From Agromyces cerinus (lineage in GTDB: Bacteria; Actinomycetota; Actinomycetes; Actinomycetales; Microbacteriaceae), in NCBI RefSeq assembly GCF_016907835.1, contig NZ_JAFBCT010000001.1, positions 1,426,001 to 1,490,000 of the forward strand: 64,000 nucleotides of DNA. Direction: 5' to 3'. The notes beneath the pieces were generated by a model. That model saw only the letters and a program-made list of their open reading frames with translations. It made no database searches and was not told the origin of the DNA. Below, one piece after another: positions 7,322 through 17,168 of this stretch; the stretch's first letter is position 1, and each line of letters begins with the position of its first letter. The position numbers and the translations under genes are program-made.

Positions 7322-8128
7322 ATGACCCAGTTCACCCACTCCGCCGATGGCACGCAGATCGCATTCGACGACCTCGGCCCTGCGGACGCCCCCGCTGTGA
7401 TCCTCGTGCACGGCGCCACCGCATACCGTGCCATCTCCCCCAGTGCCGCAGCGCTCGCCGCGGCCGGCGGACTCCGCGTCATCACCTACGACCGGCGCGG
7501 TCGCGGCGAGAGCGGCGACGCCGAGACCTACGCCGTCGAACGCGAGATCGACGACATCGCCGCGCTCCTCGAGCACGTCGGCGGCGCCGCTCTCTTGCTC
7601 GGCGAGTCCTCTGGCGCCGTCCTCGCGCTCGAAGCCGCCCTCGCCGGTGTGCCGGTCGCCGCGGTCGCCACCTTCGAGCCGCCGTTCATCGTCGACGACG
7701 CCCGTCCGCCGATCCCGGCGGACTACATCGCGAGGCTCGACGCCTTCGCCGCAGCAGGCGATCGACTCGGAGCCCTTCGGTACTTCTCGCTGGAGGCGGT
7801 CGGGCTGCCCTCGGAGATGGTCGACCAGATGATGGCTTCTCCGTTCATCGCGGCGGTGGAGCCCTTCGCCGACACCCTTCGCTACGACGCTCGCATCATG
7901 GGCGACACGATGGCCGGCGACGTCGCCGCGCTCGACCGCTTCGTGTCGATCCCGGTTCCCGTCACGGTCCTCGTCGGCGAGTCGACGTTCCCGTCCATCA
8001 GAACCGGCGCTGCAGCCTTCGCCGCGGTCGTGCCCGGCAGCGAGCTCGTCGTCGTTCCCGGCGGCGACCACCAGCTTCCGGCAGATGCGGTCGCTCCCAT
8101 CCTCCGTGCCATGGCTGTGAGCGCCTGA
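7322..8128 (+). CDS. Alpha/beta-fold hydrolase
   Basis: A 268-residue soluble hydrolase. Residues 27-33 (ILVHGAT) hold the oxyanion-hole HG, GESSG at 94-98 is the nucleophile elbow with Ser96, and VVPGGDHQLP near residue 255 carries the catalytic histidine. The acid is probably in the FVSIPVPVTVLVGE strand region. The fold covers esterases, epoxide hydrolases and lactonases, and nothing narrows the substrate. ATG 7322 is preferred over 7316 because GAAGGAAG then lies 6 nt upstream. It ends 1 nt before the DHFR-like gene, forming an operon under the divergent TetR. Confidence 0.85.
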   Translation: MTQFTHSADGTQIAFDDLGPADAPAVILVHGATAYRAISPSAAALAAAGGLRVITYDRRGRGESGDAETYAVEREIDDIAALLEHVGGAALLLGESSGAVLALEAALAGVPVAAVATFEPPFIVDDARPPIPADYIARLDAFAAAGDRLGALRYFSLEAVGLPSEMVDQMMASPFIAAVEPFADTLRYDARIMGDTMAGDVAALDRFVSIPVPVTVLVGESTFPSIRTGAAAFAAVVPGSELVVVPGGDHQLPADAVAPILRAMAVSA

Positions 8129-8129
8129 C

Positions 8130-8678
8130 ATGGCCAGGACCATCACCGCCGAGCTGTTCGCGAGCCTCGATCTCGTGGTCGAAGCGCCGGAGACCTGGCA
8201 CTTCCCCTGGGTCGGAGAGGAGATGCTCGCAGAGGTGGCTCGTGAGCAGGGCGAGGCATCCGCTCTGCTGCTCGGGCGCCGCACGTACGAGGTCTTCGCA
8301 GGCTCGTGGCCGAATCGCGGCGACGACGTGCCGCTCGCCCGCCAACTCAACGCGATGCCGAAGGTCGTCATCTCGAGCACGCTCGACTCTCCGACCTGGC
8401 ACAACACCGAGATTCTCGGCTTCGATGACCTCGTCGCGCTGAAGGCCGGCGGGAACGGTCGTCTCACCGTGGCCGGAAGCATCCGTCTCGTCGAATCCCT
8501 GCTCGCCCACGGCCTGCTCGACGAGCTCCGCCTCCTCACCCACCCGGTGGTGCTCGGCGAAGGGCGACGCCTGTTCGACACCTACGAGGGGCCACGCGCC
8601 GACCTCGAGCTCGTCGAATCCCGAACCCTCGAACGCGGCGTGCAGCTCACCGTCCACCGACCGAGCGCGCGGCACTGA
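8130..8678 (+). CDS. Dihydrofolate reductase-family protein (RibD C-terminal domain), second copy
   Basis: A 182-residue RibD-C/DHFR-like reductase. Visible signatures are LLLGRRTYEVFAGSWP, PKVVISSTLDSPTW, the nucleotide-binding GRLTVAGSIRLVESLLAHGL and the closing LTHPVVLGEGRRLFD. It begins 1 nt after the hydrolase stop, so translation is probably coupled. It shares the family but not close sequence with the gene at 2069. A hydrolase plus RibD-like reductase under TetR control suggests an inducible detoxification or xenobiotic step, but this is only context. Confidence 0.85.
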   Translation: MARTITAELFASLDLVVEAPETWHFPWVGEEMLAEVAREQGEASALLLGRRTYEVFAGSWPNRGDDVPLARQLNAMPKVVISSTLDSPTWHNTEILGFDDLVALKAGGNGRLTVAGSIRLVESLLAHGLLDELRLLTHPVVLGEGRRLFDTYEGPRADLELVESRTLERGVQLTVHRPSARH

Positions 8679-8717
8679 AGCACCAAAGACGAAGCACCAA
8701 ACACGAAGCACGAACAC
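8677..8717 (+). repeat. Three tandem 13-14 bp repeats
   Basis: GAAGCACCAAAGAC, GAAGCACCAAACAC and GAAGCACGAACAC follow one another directly. The first overlaps the stop codon of the reductase gene and the last ends just before the ribosome site of the DUF4287 gene. Probably a slippage product. Confidence 0.7.
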
Positions 8718-8734
8718 GGAGAAGGAGCACGCAC

Positions 8735-9028
8735 ATGTCCCAAGGGCAGTCCTACCTCGACAACGTCGAGACCTCGACCGGCATCACGCCTCGCCGTTTC
8801 ATCGAACTCGCAGATGAACGCGGACTCGGAGCCGCCGGCACCAAGACCGGCGAAGTCGTCGCATGGCTGAAGACCGAGTACGCACTCGGGCACGGCCACG
8901 CGATGGCCATCGCGCAGGTCATCAAGCACCGCGAGACCGTCGACATCAAGAACGCCGAGACGACGCCCGAACCGCCCATCAGCATCGGCCGGCTCTGGCT
9001 CGACGGCAAGGACACCAGGCCCTGGTGA
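8735..9028 (+). CDS. DUF4287 domain protein
   Basis: A 97-residue soluble protein with the DUF4287 pattern: STGITPRRFIELADERGL, then KTGEVVAWLKTEYALGHGHA and MAIAQVIK. The domain is common in actinobacteria, where it is sometimes fused to a DUF5655 domain; its role is unknown. AGAAGGAG precedes the ATG by about 9 nt. It lies 56 nt behind the hydrolase/reductase pair and may belong to the same transcript. Confidence 0.8.
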   Translation: MSQGQSYLDNVETSTGITPRRFIELADERGLGAAGTKTGEVVAWLKTEYALGHGHAMAIAQVIKHRETVDIKNAETTPEPPISIGRLWLDGKDTRPW

Positions 9029-9047
9029 CCGGTCGCCGCCGTGCAGA

Positions 9048-9746
9048 TCAGGCGCCCTGCGGTCGCCTCGACCCCACCACGCCGCCCTTCGCGAGGTTCA
9101 TGTACCAGTTGTAGAGGTCCGATCGCTCCGACTCGAGTGCGGCATACAGCTGTCGTGCGTCGTCATCGTCCGAGAGCAGGAGGTACCGCTCGTCGTCCAT
9201 GATGGCGCCGACGCCCCGGGAGAACACCTCGTGGTGATTCTGGTCCTCCTCACCGACCTTCGAGCGCGCATGATCGAGGTACGACCTGAGGATCGGCAGG
9301 TATACACCGCCGGCCAGGCGTTCCTCCGCCAACACCTTGGACCTCCGGAAGAAGATGCCGAGACCGCGGGCGAAGTCTCGAGCGAACTGCTCAGTTCGGG
9401 GATCATCGGATTCGGCACCAGCGGAGAACGCGAGTGCGAACCGCTCCGCGAGCCCCTTCGGCGACACGCGGAACCGCAACAGGTCACGTTCGGTGCCGGG
9501 AACCGCCAGCTCATAGCCTCGCCGATACTTCTCGGCGAACGAGGCCCGCGCGGTTCCCCGATGCGTCGGCTGCCACGAACGCTCGGCCACCCACCTCGAC
9601 ACGACGGCGAAAACGTGGTCCTGGTCGAAGACCTGGGATTCCGCGTGAGCCAGGCTCGTGCGAATGTCGGAGAGGAGCTCCAAGAGCACCTGACCGTCGT
9701 GCAGGATCGTGATGTTGATGCTGTGCGGTACGACTCGTGACGTCAC
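9048..9746 (-). CDS. Hypothetical protein, about 232 residues
   Basis: I do not recognise a family. The protein is soluble and rich in charged helices: EERLAGGVYLPILRSYLDHA, a DDERYLLLSDDDDARQLYAA segment and a C-terminal SDLYNWYMNLAKGG. The frame stays open to 9974, but the extra residues overlap the zinc-motif gene upstream in another frame and look like shadow sequence. A GTG start at 9746, inside the palindrome GTGACGTCAC, is therefore preferred but uncertain. No signal peptide, membrane helix or metal motif. Coding potential is supported by the high third-position GC of the frame. Confidence 0.55.
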   Translation of the reverse strand: MTSRVVPHSINITILHDGQVLLELLSDIRTSLAHAESQVFDQDHVFAVVSRWVAERSWQPTHRGTARASFAEKYRRGYELAVPGTERDLLRFRVSPKGLAERFALAFSAGAESDDPRTEQFARDFARGLGIFFRRSKVLAEERLAGGVYLPILRSYLDHARSKVGEEDQNHHEVFSRGVGAIMDDERYLLLSDDDDARQLYAALESERSDLYNWYMNLAKGGVVGSRRPQGA

Positions 9747-9787
9747 GTCGCCAGCGTAGATGATGCAGCGGATGCCGCTGCGTGCAC

Positions 9788-10117
9788 CTACTCGTTCGTG
9801 TGACGCTCGGCGTACTTCTCGAGTCGGCGGCCCGTCGCGGGCATGCCGAGCTCGTTGTAGGGCCCACCGACCTCGTGCTCGGGCAACCGCTCGTCGGTCG
9901 GGCAGACCAGCACGGTGTTGGGCGTCGAATGATCGATGAAGTGCTCGAACATGGGATGCCCGCAGATCGGACACGCCTTGCCGTCGGTGGGCTCGAGCGG
10001 CGCTTCATCCGCTGGAGTCGGCGGGTTGCTGAACACGGGCTCGAGCACCCGGTCGACCTTGTCGAAGAAGTGGGTGAACGCGTTGCCGTCGTCTCGGCTC
10101 GCTTCGTCACGTGCCAT
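9788..10117 (-). CDS. Small zinc-motif protein
   Basis: A 109-residue protein with a cysteine/histidine cluster in the middle: CPICGHPMFEHFIDH followed by VLVCPTDERLP, which could bind one zinc ion (C-x2-C, H, C). The N-terminal part (FTHFFDKVDRVLEPVFSN) is amphipathic. Start choice is between adjacent ATGs at 10120 and 10117; the latter has better spacing to AGG. It precedes the hypothetical gene at 9048 on the same strand by about 40 nt and they are likely co-transcribed. No function can be assigned. Confidence 0.6.
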   Translation of the reverse strand: MARDEASRDDGNAFTHFFDKVDRVLEPVFSNPPTPADEAPLEPTDGKACPICGHPMFEHFIDHSTPNTVLVCPTDERLPEHEVGGPYNELGMPATGRRLEKYAERHTNE

Positions 10118-10205
10118 CATGCGCCTGATGGTACGCCCGCTGCGCACCGCGCCGCCACTGCCTCCTTCGCGCCGAGTTCGCGGAATTCAGACACGGCACC
10201 GGGAA

Positions 10206-10211
10206 TAGGCT
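10206..10211 (+). promoter_or_regulatory. -10 element, probable leaderless promoter of the SDR gene
   Basis: TAGGCT fits TANNNT and ends 6 nt before the ATG at 10218, which lacks a Shine-Dalgarno. Transcription would start at the initiation codon. Confidence 0.45.
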
Positions 10212-10217
10212 TGGCAC

Positions 10218-10982
10218 ATGACGGATGCCTCAGCGACACGACAGGTCACGATCATCACGGGCGCGAGCCGCGGAATCGGTGCGGCGATCGCCGAACGCCT
10301 CGCCGCAGACGGGCACGACCTCGTGCTGACGTACCGCGAGCGCCGTGACGAGGCCGACGCGGTCGCACGTCGGTGCGCGGCATCCGGTGCTCGGGTGCTG
10401 CTGCTGCAGGTCGACCTCGCCGACCTCGAGGCGACGGCGACCGTGGTCCCCGCGGCGATCGCCGAGTTCGGCCGGGTCACCGGCCTCGTCAACAACGCGG
10501 GCATCACGGGGCGCATCGGGGGCTTCCTCGAGGCGAGCCTCGACGAGAGCGAGGTGCTCTTCCGCGTGAACGTGCTCGCCCCCATCGCCCTGACGCGCGC
10601 GGCGATCGCCCACATGGCGACCGATCGCGGCGGCGAAGGCGGCAGCATCGTGAACATCTCATCGGGTGCGGCCCGCAGCGGCGCCCCGAACACCTACATC
10701 CCCTACGCCATAAGCAAGGCGGCGCTGAACGCGCTCACGACGGGCGCATCCAAGGAGTTCGGCCCCGTCGGCGTGCGGGTCAACACCGTCTCCCCCGGCA
10801 CGACGCACACCGAGATCCACGCGACGGCCGGTCGGCCGAACGCTCCGGAAGAGCGTGCTCCGAACATCCCGATGCGTCGCGCAGGCGAGCCGCATGAGAT
10901 CGCCGGTGCAGTCGCGTACCTCTTCTCAGCGGATGCCTCGTACACCTCGGGCGCCGACATCCGCGTCGCCGGCGGCAACTGA
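10218..10982 (+). CDS. SDR-family NAD(P)-dependent oxidoreductase
   Basis: A 254-residue classical short-chain dehydrogenase. TGASRGIG near residue 15 is the glycine-rich dinucleotide loop, NNAG near 94 stabilises the fold, SIVNISS gives the catalytic Ser, and YAISK carries the Tyr-x-x-x-Lys pair. The C-terminus ends SGADIRVAGG, as in FabG/glucose-1-dehydrogenase relatives. The adenine-pocket residues include a YRE segment after the second strand, suggesting NADP. It stands alone with its own leaderless-type promoter. The substrate is not determinable from sequence. Confidence 0.9.
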   Translation: MTDASATRQVTIITGASRGIGAAIAERLAADGHDLVLTYRERRDEADAVARRCAASGARVLLLQVDLADLEATATVVPAAIAEFGRVTGLVNNAGITGRIGGFLEASLDESEVLFRVNVLAPIALTRAAIAHMATDRGGEGGSIVNISSGAARSGAPNTYIPYAISKAALNALTTGASKEFGPVGVRVNTVSPGTTHTEIHATAGRPNAPEERAPNIPMRRAGEPHEIAGAVAYLFSADASYTSGADIRVAGGN

Positions 10983-10993
10983 CGAGACCCGGT

Positions 10994-11716
10994 TCAGGCT
11001 TCGCCGAAGCCCGACTCCGCGAGTGCCGCCAACGCGTCGACCGCTTCGCGACCGCTCAGGTCCCTGCTCGTGATGTCGACCTGCGCGCCCTTGGTGAGGC
11101 CGAGCGACATGATGCCCAGAAGGCTCTTGGCATCAGTGCCGTTCACGGTGACCTTCTGCGGGAACGTGCTCGCGAGCTTCACGAGCTCGGCGGCGGGCCG
11201 AGCGTGCAGCCCGTCGGAGTTCACCAGACGGATGCTCCGGGTGTAGCCGGATGCCGCGGCAGCGGGGCTCGCGGCATCCGCCTCCGCCCGTTCGCCGACC
11301 GCGCCCGCGCTCGCCGCGGTGGCCGGCCCCCGTGCCGACTCGGCGGCCGCCACGACCACCTCGAGCGGGTCCCCCGCCTCCGCAGCGACCGCGGCGGCGA
11401 CCCCGCCCTCGACGAGCGGTGCGTCGACGATGCGCACCCGCTCGCGCACCTCGTCGTCGAGGAAGTCGAGGGCCGTCTCGGCAGTGAGGATCGCAGACCC
11501 GAGATCGCAGAGCACCACCACACCCCGACCCGAGTCGGCCTCGGCGATGCCGGCGGTCACGAGATCGAAGCTCGTGCCGATGCGGCCGTCGTCGGTGCCG
11601 CCTGCGGCGACGAGCGCAGCCGTCGGCGCCATCTGCCTCGCCAGCTCGACGAGCCCTGCGGCGATCGCCGCCGAGTGCGAGACGAAGAGCACGCCCACCT
11701 TCTCCGGGGTGCCCAT
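10994..11716 (-). CDS. dhaM: Dihydroxyacetone kinase phosphotransfer subunit DhaM (EIIA-HPr fusion)
   Basis: A 240-residue phosphotransfer protein. The first ~130 residues are the mannose-type EIIA domain of DhaM: VGVLFVSHSAAIAAGLVELA has the phosphorylated His, and GVVVLCDLGSAILTAETALD is diagnostic. After an Ala/Gly-rich linker, residues ~157-240 are an HPr domain (LVNSDGLHARPAAELVKLAS with the active His, then KSLLGIMSLGL). It takes phosphate from enzyme I and passes it to ADP bound in DhaL. E. coli DhaM carries a third, EI-like domain that is absent here. Third gene of dhaK-dhaL-dhaM, starting 1 nt after dhaL. Confidence 0.92.
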   Translation of the reverse strand: MGTPEKVGVLFVSHSAAIAAGLVELARQMAPTAALVAAGGTDDGRIGTSFDLVTAGIAEADSGRGVVVLCDLGSAILTAETALDFLDDEVRERVRIVDAPLVEGGVAAAVAAEAGDPLEVVVAAAESARGPATAASAGAVGERAEADAASPAAAASGYTRSIRLVNSDGLHARPAAELVKLASTFPQKVTVNGTDAKSLLGIMSLGLTKGAQVDITSRDLSGREAVDALAALAESGFGEA

Positions 11717-11717
11717 C

Positions 11718-12365
11718 TCAGGCACCCGCTGATGCCGCCGCCGCATCCGCGGCAGCTCGGAGCAGCAGCGCACTCGACTCGGCCCCCGGGTCGCGATGCC
11801 CGGCCGATCGTTCACCCAGGTAGCTCGCACGGCCCTTCCGCGCCACGAGCGGCTCGGTGGCGACCGCGCCGGCTTCGGCCGCATCAGCGGCCGCGGCGAA
11901 GACGCCTGCGGCGTCGATGCCTGCTGCGGCCGCGGCATCCGCTGCGTCGACGGCGGGTGTCCACGCGTCGATCATCGTCTTGTCGCCGGCCTCCGCCTTA
12001 CCGCGCGTGACGACCCCGTCGCGCGCGGCCGTGAGGATGGCCGCGATCGCCGGGCCGTCGAGCGAGACTGCGCTGCCGGCGGCCGCGGCGGCCTTCAGGT
12101 ACGCGGTTCCGTAGAGCGGACCGGCTGCGCCGCCGACCGTCGAGATGAGCGTCGTCGCGACGAGCTTCAGCACATCCCCGGGTGTCGAACCGGCAGCGAG
12201 GTCGTCGAGCTTCGGCAGCACGGCCTGGAAGCCCCGGTCCATGTTCTCGCCGTGGTCGCCGTCGCCGATCTCGCGATCGAGCGTGATCAGCTCGACTCGG
12301 TGATCCGAGATCACCTGTGCGCTTCGTCTGACCCAGTCCACGGCCCAGGTGATGTCCAATCCCAC
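11718..12365 (-). CDS. dhaL: Dihydroxyacetone kinase ADP-binding subunit DhaL
   Basis: A 215-residue helical subunit that holds ADP as a permanent cofactor and transfers phosphate to dihydroxyacetone bound in DhaK. The Mg/ADP-binding aspartates are in LDREIGDGDHGENMDRGF (about residues 28-45), the phosphate loop is GGAAGPLYGTAYL, and GDKTMIDAW closes the nucleotide site. GTG 12365 is chosen because GGGGGAA lies about 7 nt upstream; longer frames run back into dhaK. The C-terminal half has many alanines, as in other high-GC versions. Confidence 0.93.
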   Translation of the reverse strand: MGLDITWAVDWVRRSAQVISDHRVELITLDREIGDGDHGENMDRGFQAVLPKLDDLAAGSTPGDVLKLVATTLISTVGGAAGPLYGTAYLKAAAAAGSAVSLDGPAIAAILTAARDGVVTRGKAEAGDKTMIDAWTPAVDAADAAAAAGIDAAGVFAAAADAAEAGAVATEPLVARKGRASYLGERSAGHRDPGAESSALLLRAAADAAAASAGA

Positions 12366-12390
12366 CGAGATTCCCCCTTCGATCCTGCTT

Positions 12391-13392
<1,002 letters not shown>

Positions 13393-13599
13393 GACATCCC
13401 TTTCCCTCAGACAGCGGGCGCCGTGCAGCCGTGCAGCGACGTCGACGCAGCATTCCTCCGCCAACCTACGCCCGACATGCCGCCAACCGTAAGGGGCAGC
13501 GCGAAATCTCACCCGCCCCATTCCCCGCAGATGCCGGTCTGAGTATCGTTGGCAGTGTTCCGCCCCTGGGCGATGCCCTCGGGCTAGCGAAAAGGATGG
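13393..13599. promoter_or_regulatory. Divergent control region between dhaK and glpF
   Basis: These 207 bases separate two catabolic operons and must hold both promoters. A direct doublet of CCGTGCAG lies near 13420-13440, and GCCAACC recurs in the 13460-13490 stretch. A possible -10 (TATCGT) for glpF lies near 13547. No strong operator could be identified by eye. Confidence 0.35.
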
Positions 13600-14385
13600 A
13601 TGGTCAACGTGGACAATCTCGGAGTGTTGTTCCTCAGCGAGCTCGTCGGTACCGCGATGCTCGTGCTCCTCGGCTGTGGTGTCGTGGCCAACGTGGCCCT
13701 CGCCAAGACGAAGGGCTTCAACGGCGGATTCCTCATGGTGACGATCGGCTGGGGCCTCGCGGTCTTCGCCGGTGTGATCGTCGCCTACGCGTCGGGCGCG
13801 CACATCAACCCGGCCGTCACCCTCGGTCTCGTCGCCAACGGCGCGACCGAGTTCGGCAACGCAGGGCTCGGCCTCACCGTGCCGGTCGATCCCGTCTCCG
13901 TGAGCGCCTACATCGGCGCCCAGTTCATCGGAGCGATCATCGGCGCCGTGATCGTCTGGCTCGCCTACAAGCAGCACTTCGACGAGGAACCGCAACCCGC
14001 CTCGAAGCTCGGCGTCTTCTCGACGGGCCCCGGCATCCGCAACTACGCCTGGAACCTCGTCACCGAGATCATCGGCACCTTCGTGCTGGTGTTCGTCGTG
14101 ATCGGCTTCGGCGGCGGCAGGCAGGGCGACGGCGGTCTCGCGGCGCTCGGTGCGTTGCCCGTGGCGCTGCTCGTGATCGGTATCGGCGTCTCCCTCGGTG
14201 GCCCGACGGGCTACGCGATCAACCCGGCCCGTGACCTCGGCCCGCGCATCGCGCACGCCATCCTGCCGATCCACGGCAAGGGCGGCAGCGACTGGTCGTA
14301 CTCATGGGTGCCCGTGATCGGCCCGGTCATCGGCGGACTGCTGGCCGGGTGGCTGGCGATCCCGCTGCTGCCCATCATCACCTGA
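13600..14385 (+). CDS. glpF: Glycerol facilitator, MIP/aquaporin family
   Basis: A 261-residue six-helix channel. The two half-helix motifs are HINPAVTLG (about residue 68) and [11 protein letters not shown] (about residue 207). The Asp after the second NPAR is typical of glycerol-conducting aquaglyceroporins rather than water channels. It has the long loop before the second half ([18 protein letters not shown]). AAAAGGATGG precedes the start. It admits glycerol for GlpK, encoded next and separated by a hairpin, and perhaps dihydroxyacetone for the divergent Dha kinase. Confidence 0.93.
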   Translation: MVNVDNLGVLFLSELVGTAMLVLLGCGVVANVALAKTKGFNGGFLMVTIGWGLAVFAGVIVAYASGAHINPAVTLGLVANGATEFGNAGLGLTVPVDPVSVSAYIGAQFIGAIIGAVIVWLAYKQHFDEEPQPASKLGVFSTGPGIRNYAWNLVTEIIGTFVLVFVVIGFGGGRQGDGGLAALGALPVALLVIGIGVSLGGPTGYAINPARDLGPRIAHAILPIHGKGGSDWSYSWVPVIGPVIGGLLAGWLAIPLLPIIT

Positions 14386-14392
14386 TGAGGTC

Positions 14393-14417
14393 GGGGTCGG
14401 CTCGTCGAGCCGGCCCC
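14393..14417 (+). terminator. Hairpin between glpF and glpK
   Basis: GGGGTCGGCTC (14393-14403) pairs with GAGCCGGCCCC (14407-14417) around a 3-nt loop, with one G-U wobble. There is no T tract. It may attenuate rather than stop read-through into glpK. Confidence 0.5.
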
Positions 14418-14477
14418 GCTTCATCCGCGGCACGACCGCCGGCTTCGACCGGCTGAGCAGATTGAGAGAGAAACCGA

Positions 14478-15992
14478 ATGGCCGACTACATCCTCGCGAT
14501 CGACCAGGGCACGACCTCGTCGCGCGCGATCATCTTCGACAAGCACGGATCGATCATCTCGACCGGGCAGCTCGAGCACGAGCAGATCTTCCCGCAGGCC
14601 GGTTGGGTCGAGCACAATGCCACCCAGATCTGGGACAACACGCGCGAGGTGATCGGCCAGGCGCTCGGCAAGGCGAATCTGACGCGGCACGACGTCGCCG
14701 CGGTGGGCATCACCAACCAGCGCGAGACCGCCGTCGTGTGGGACAAGACCACCGGCCGGCCCGTGTACAACGCGATCGTCTGGCAGGACACGCGCACCCA
14801 GCCGATCGTCGACCGTCTCGCGGCCGACGGCGGCGTGGAGCGGTTCAAGCAACAGGTCGGCCTGCCGCTGGCGACGTACTTCTCGGGCACGAAGATCGTC
14901 TGGATCCTCGAGAACGTGCCCGGCGCACGTGAGAAGGCCGAGGCGGGCGACCTGCTGTTCGGCACGACCGACACCTGGGTGCTGTGGAACCTCACGGGCG
15001 GCGTCGACGGCGGCGTGCACGCGACCGACGTCACGAACGCCTCGCGCACGATGTTCATGGACCTCGAGACCCTCGCCTGGGACGACGACATCCTCGCCGC
15101 GTTCGGCGTGCCGAAGTCGATGCTGCCCGAGATCAAGTCGTCCTCCGAGGTGTACGGCCACGCCCATTCCTCGAGTCTGCTCCGCGAGGTCCCGGTCGCC
15201 GGCATCCTCGGCGACCAGCAGGCCGCGACCTTCGGCCAGGCCGCGTTCGACGCGGGCGAGTCGAAGAACACCTACGGCACGGGCAACTTCCTGATCTTCA
15301 ACACGGGTGAGGAGATCGTCCACTCGAAGAACGGACTGCTCACCACGCTCGGGTACAAGCTCGGGGACGCCGCCCCTCACTATGCACTCGAGGGCTCGAT
15401 CGCGGTCACGGGTTCGCTCATCCAGTGGCTCCGCGACAACCTCGGCCTGTTCTCGAGTGCGCCCGAAGTGGAAGCGCTCGCCAAGACGGTGGAGGACAAC
15501 GGCGGCGCGTACTTCGTGCCTGCGTTCTCCGGCCTGTTCGCGCCGTACTGGCGCCCCGATGCGCGCGGCGCGCTCGTCGGCCTCACGCGGTTCGTGAACA
15601 AGGGCCACATCGCCCGCGCCGCCCTCGAGGCGACGGCGTTCCAGACCCGCGAGGTGCTCGAGGCCGTGAACGCCGACTCGGGCGTCGACCTGACCGAGCT
15701 CAAGGTCGACGGCGGCATGATCGCCAACAACACCCTTATGCAGTTCCAGGCCGACATCCTCGGCGTGCCCGTGGTGCGCCCGGTGGTCGCCGAGACGACG
15801 GCACTCGGCGCGGCCTACGCCGCGGGTCTCGCGGTCGGCTTCTGGTCGAGCCTCGACGAGCTGCGCGCCAACTGGCAGGAGGATTCGCGCTGGGAGCCGA
15901 AGATGGATCCCGACGAGCGCGACCGTCAGATCCGGCTCTGGAAGAAGGCCGTCACGAAGACGTTCGACTGGGTCGACGCCGACGTGAAGTGA
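14478..15992 (+). CDS. glpK: Glycerol kinase
   Basis: A 504-residue cytosolic kinase making sn-glycerol 3-phosphate from glycerol and ATP. FGGY-family landmarks are [13 protein letters not shown] at residues 8-20, [11 protein letters not shown], the glycerol-contacting [17 protein letters not shown] and [13 protein letters not shown], and the C-terminal [20 protein letters not shown]. Length is normal for the family. GAGAGA lies about 10 nt before the ATG. It follows glpF across a 92-nt gap containing a hairpin and part of a CTTCGAC-type repeat. Transcription probably ends at the inverted repeat 16006-16046. Confidence 0.96.
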   Translation: MADYILAIDQGTTSSRAIIFDKHGSIISTGQLEHEQIFPQAGWVEHNATQIWDNTREVIGQALGKANLTRHDVAAVGITNQRETAVVWDKTTGRPVYNAIVWQDTRTQPIVDRLAADGGVERFKQQVGLPLATYFSGTKIVWILENVPGAREKAEAGDLLFGTTDTWVLWNLTGGVDGGVHATDVTNASRTMFMDLETLAWDDDILAAFGVPKSMLPEIKSSSEVYGHAHSSSLLREVPVAGILGDQQAATFGQAAFDAGESKNTYGTGNFLIFNTGEEIVHSKNGLLTTLGYKLGDAAPHYALEGSIAVTGSLIQWLRDNLGLFSSAPEVEALAKTVEDNGGAYFVPAFSGLFAPYWRPDARGALVGLTRFVNKGHIARAALEATAFQTREVLEAVNADSGVDLTELKVDGGMIANNTLMQFQADILGVPVVRPVVAETTALGAAYAAGLAVGFWSSLDELRANWQEDSRWEPKMDPDERDRQIRLWKKAVTKTFDWVDADVK

Positions 15993-16005
15993 TCCCTTGT
16001 GCTCG

Positions 16006-16046
16006 CTGAGCCTGTCGAAGCGGAGAGACCCCTTCGACAGGCTCAG
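16006..16046. repeat. CTTCGACAGGCTCAG inverted repeat, probable bidirectional terminator
   Basis: CTGAGCCTGTCGAAG (16006-16020) and CTTCGACAGGCTCAG (16032-16046) form a perfect 15-bp stem with an 11-nt loop, between the convergent glpK and trpD genes. Related, degenerate copies lie at 59312-59350 and near 14430-14460, so it is a dispersed intergenic palindrome. Confidence 0.8.
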
Positions 16047-16059
16047 GGCGCAGGAGCCA

Positions 16060-17112
16060 TCAGGACTTCGTGGCCGCGATCCACTGCTCGAGCTTGCGCG
16101 CGGCCGCACCGCTGTCGATCGCGGCCTCGGCGATCGCGATCTTCTCGGTGAAGCGGTCGAGGATGGCGCGCTGGAACTGGCTCGGGTCCTTCGCCAGCTC
16201 GAACGAGACGAGGCCGGCTGCGGCGTTCAGCACGACGATGTCGCGCACCGGACCGTGGGCGCCCGCGAGCACGTCGTGCACGACGGCGGCGTTGTGCTGC
16301 GCGTCACCGCCTGCGAGCTGCTCGATCGTGGCGCGCGCGATGCCGAGGTCGCGCGGGTCGAGGTCATGCTCCTTGACGGTGCCGAGCGACACCTCCCAGA
16401 CATGGCTGTGGCCGGTGGTCGTGAGTTCGTCGAGGCCGTCGTCGCCACGGAAGACGAGCGCGGTGGCGCCGCGGGTCTGGAAGACGCCGACGATGAGCGG
16501 CACGCGGTCGAGCTGCGCCACGCCGACAGCGGATGCCTCGGGGCGGGCCGGGTTCACGAGCGGGCCGAGGAAGTTGAAGACGGTCGGCACGCCGAGCTCG
16601 GAGCGCACACGGCCGGCGTGACGGAACCCGGGGTGGAACGCCGCCGCGTAGGCGAAGGTGATGCCGGCCTCGCCGAGCACGTCGGCGACCCGCTCGGCGG
16701 GCAGCTCGAGGTCGAGCCCGAGTGCGGCGAGCACGTCCGACGAGCCCGATGACGAGCTCGCGGCACGATTGCCGTGCTTGATCACCGGCACACCGGATGC
16801 CGCGGCGACGATCGAGGCCATCGTCGAGACGTTGACGGTGCCGAAGCGATCGCCGCCGGTGCCGACGATGTCGAGCGCCATCGGATCGACCGGCAGGGCG
16901 ATCGCATGGTCGAGGATCGCGTCGCGGAAGCCGACGATCTCGTCGACGGTCTCCCCCTTGACGCGGAGCGCGATGAGGAATCCGGCGAGCTGCGCCTCGC
17001 TGATCGCACCCGTCATGACCTGTTCCATGCACCACGCGGCATCCGAAACACTCAGATCGGACCCTTCGAGAAGGGAATTCAAGATGTCTGGCCAGTTCTG
17101 TCCTGCGGGCAT
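16060..17112 (-). CDS. trpD: Anthranilate phosphoribosyltransferase
   Basis: A 350-residue enzyme of tryptophan synthesis that joins anthranilate to PRPP. Diagnostic segments are the PRPP loop GTGGDRFGTVNVSTMASIVA (about residues 85-104), KHGNRAASSSSGSSDVLAAL, and the metal-binding GDDGLDELTTTGHSHVWEV. It is isolated from other trp genes, as in many actinobacteria where trpD is a lone gene beside the cytochrome cluster. TAGGAT lies 6 nt upstream of the ATG, so the message is probably leaderless. Confidence 0.95.
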   Translation of the reverse strand: MPAGQNWPDILNSLLEGSDLSVSDAAWCMEQVMTGAISEAQLAGFLIALRVKGETVDEIVGFRDAILDHAIALPVDPMALDIVGTGGDRFGTVNVSTMASIVAAASGVPVIKHGNRAASSSSGSSDVLAALGLDLELPAERVADVLGEAGITFAYAAAFHPGFRHAGRVRSELGVPTVFNFLGPLVNPARPEASAVGVAQLDRVPLIVGVFQTRGATALVFRGDDGLDELTTTGHSHVWEVSLGTVKEHDLDPRDLGIARATIEQLAGGDAQHNAAVVHDVLAGAHGPVRDIVVLNAAAGLVSFELAKDPSQFQRAILDRFTEKIAIAEAAIDSGAAARKLEQWIAATKS

Positions 17113-17118
17113 GCGTCG

Positions 17119-17124
17119 ATCCTA
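17119..17124 (-). promoter_or_regulatory. -10 element, probable leaderless promoter of trpD
   Basis: On the minus strand TAGGAT ends 6 nt before the trpD ATG, and no Shine-Dalgarno is present. The spacing matches that of other genes in this window. Confidence 0.45.
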
Positions 17125-17168
17125 TCTGCGGGATTCACGGCGGATTCGCGGCCTTCGCACAGGGCAAC

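Noticed and set aside
8677..8717. Start of a CRISPR array
   Set aside because: Only three abutting 13-14 bp units without spacers; a simple tandem repeat.
13393..14274. N-terminal extension of dhaK
   Set aside because: The extra 290 residues are antisense of glpF with no similarity to DhaK. The GTG at 13392 gives the normal 333-residue length.
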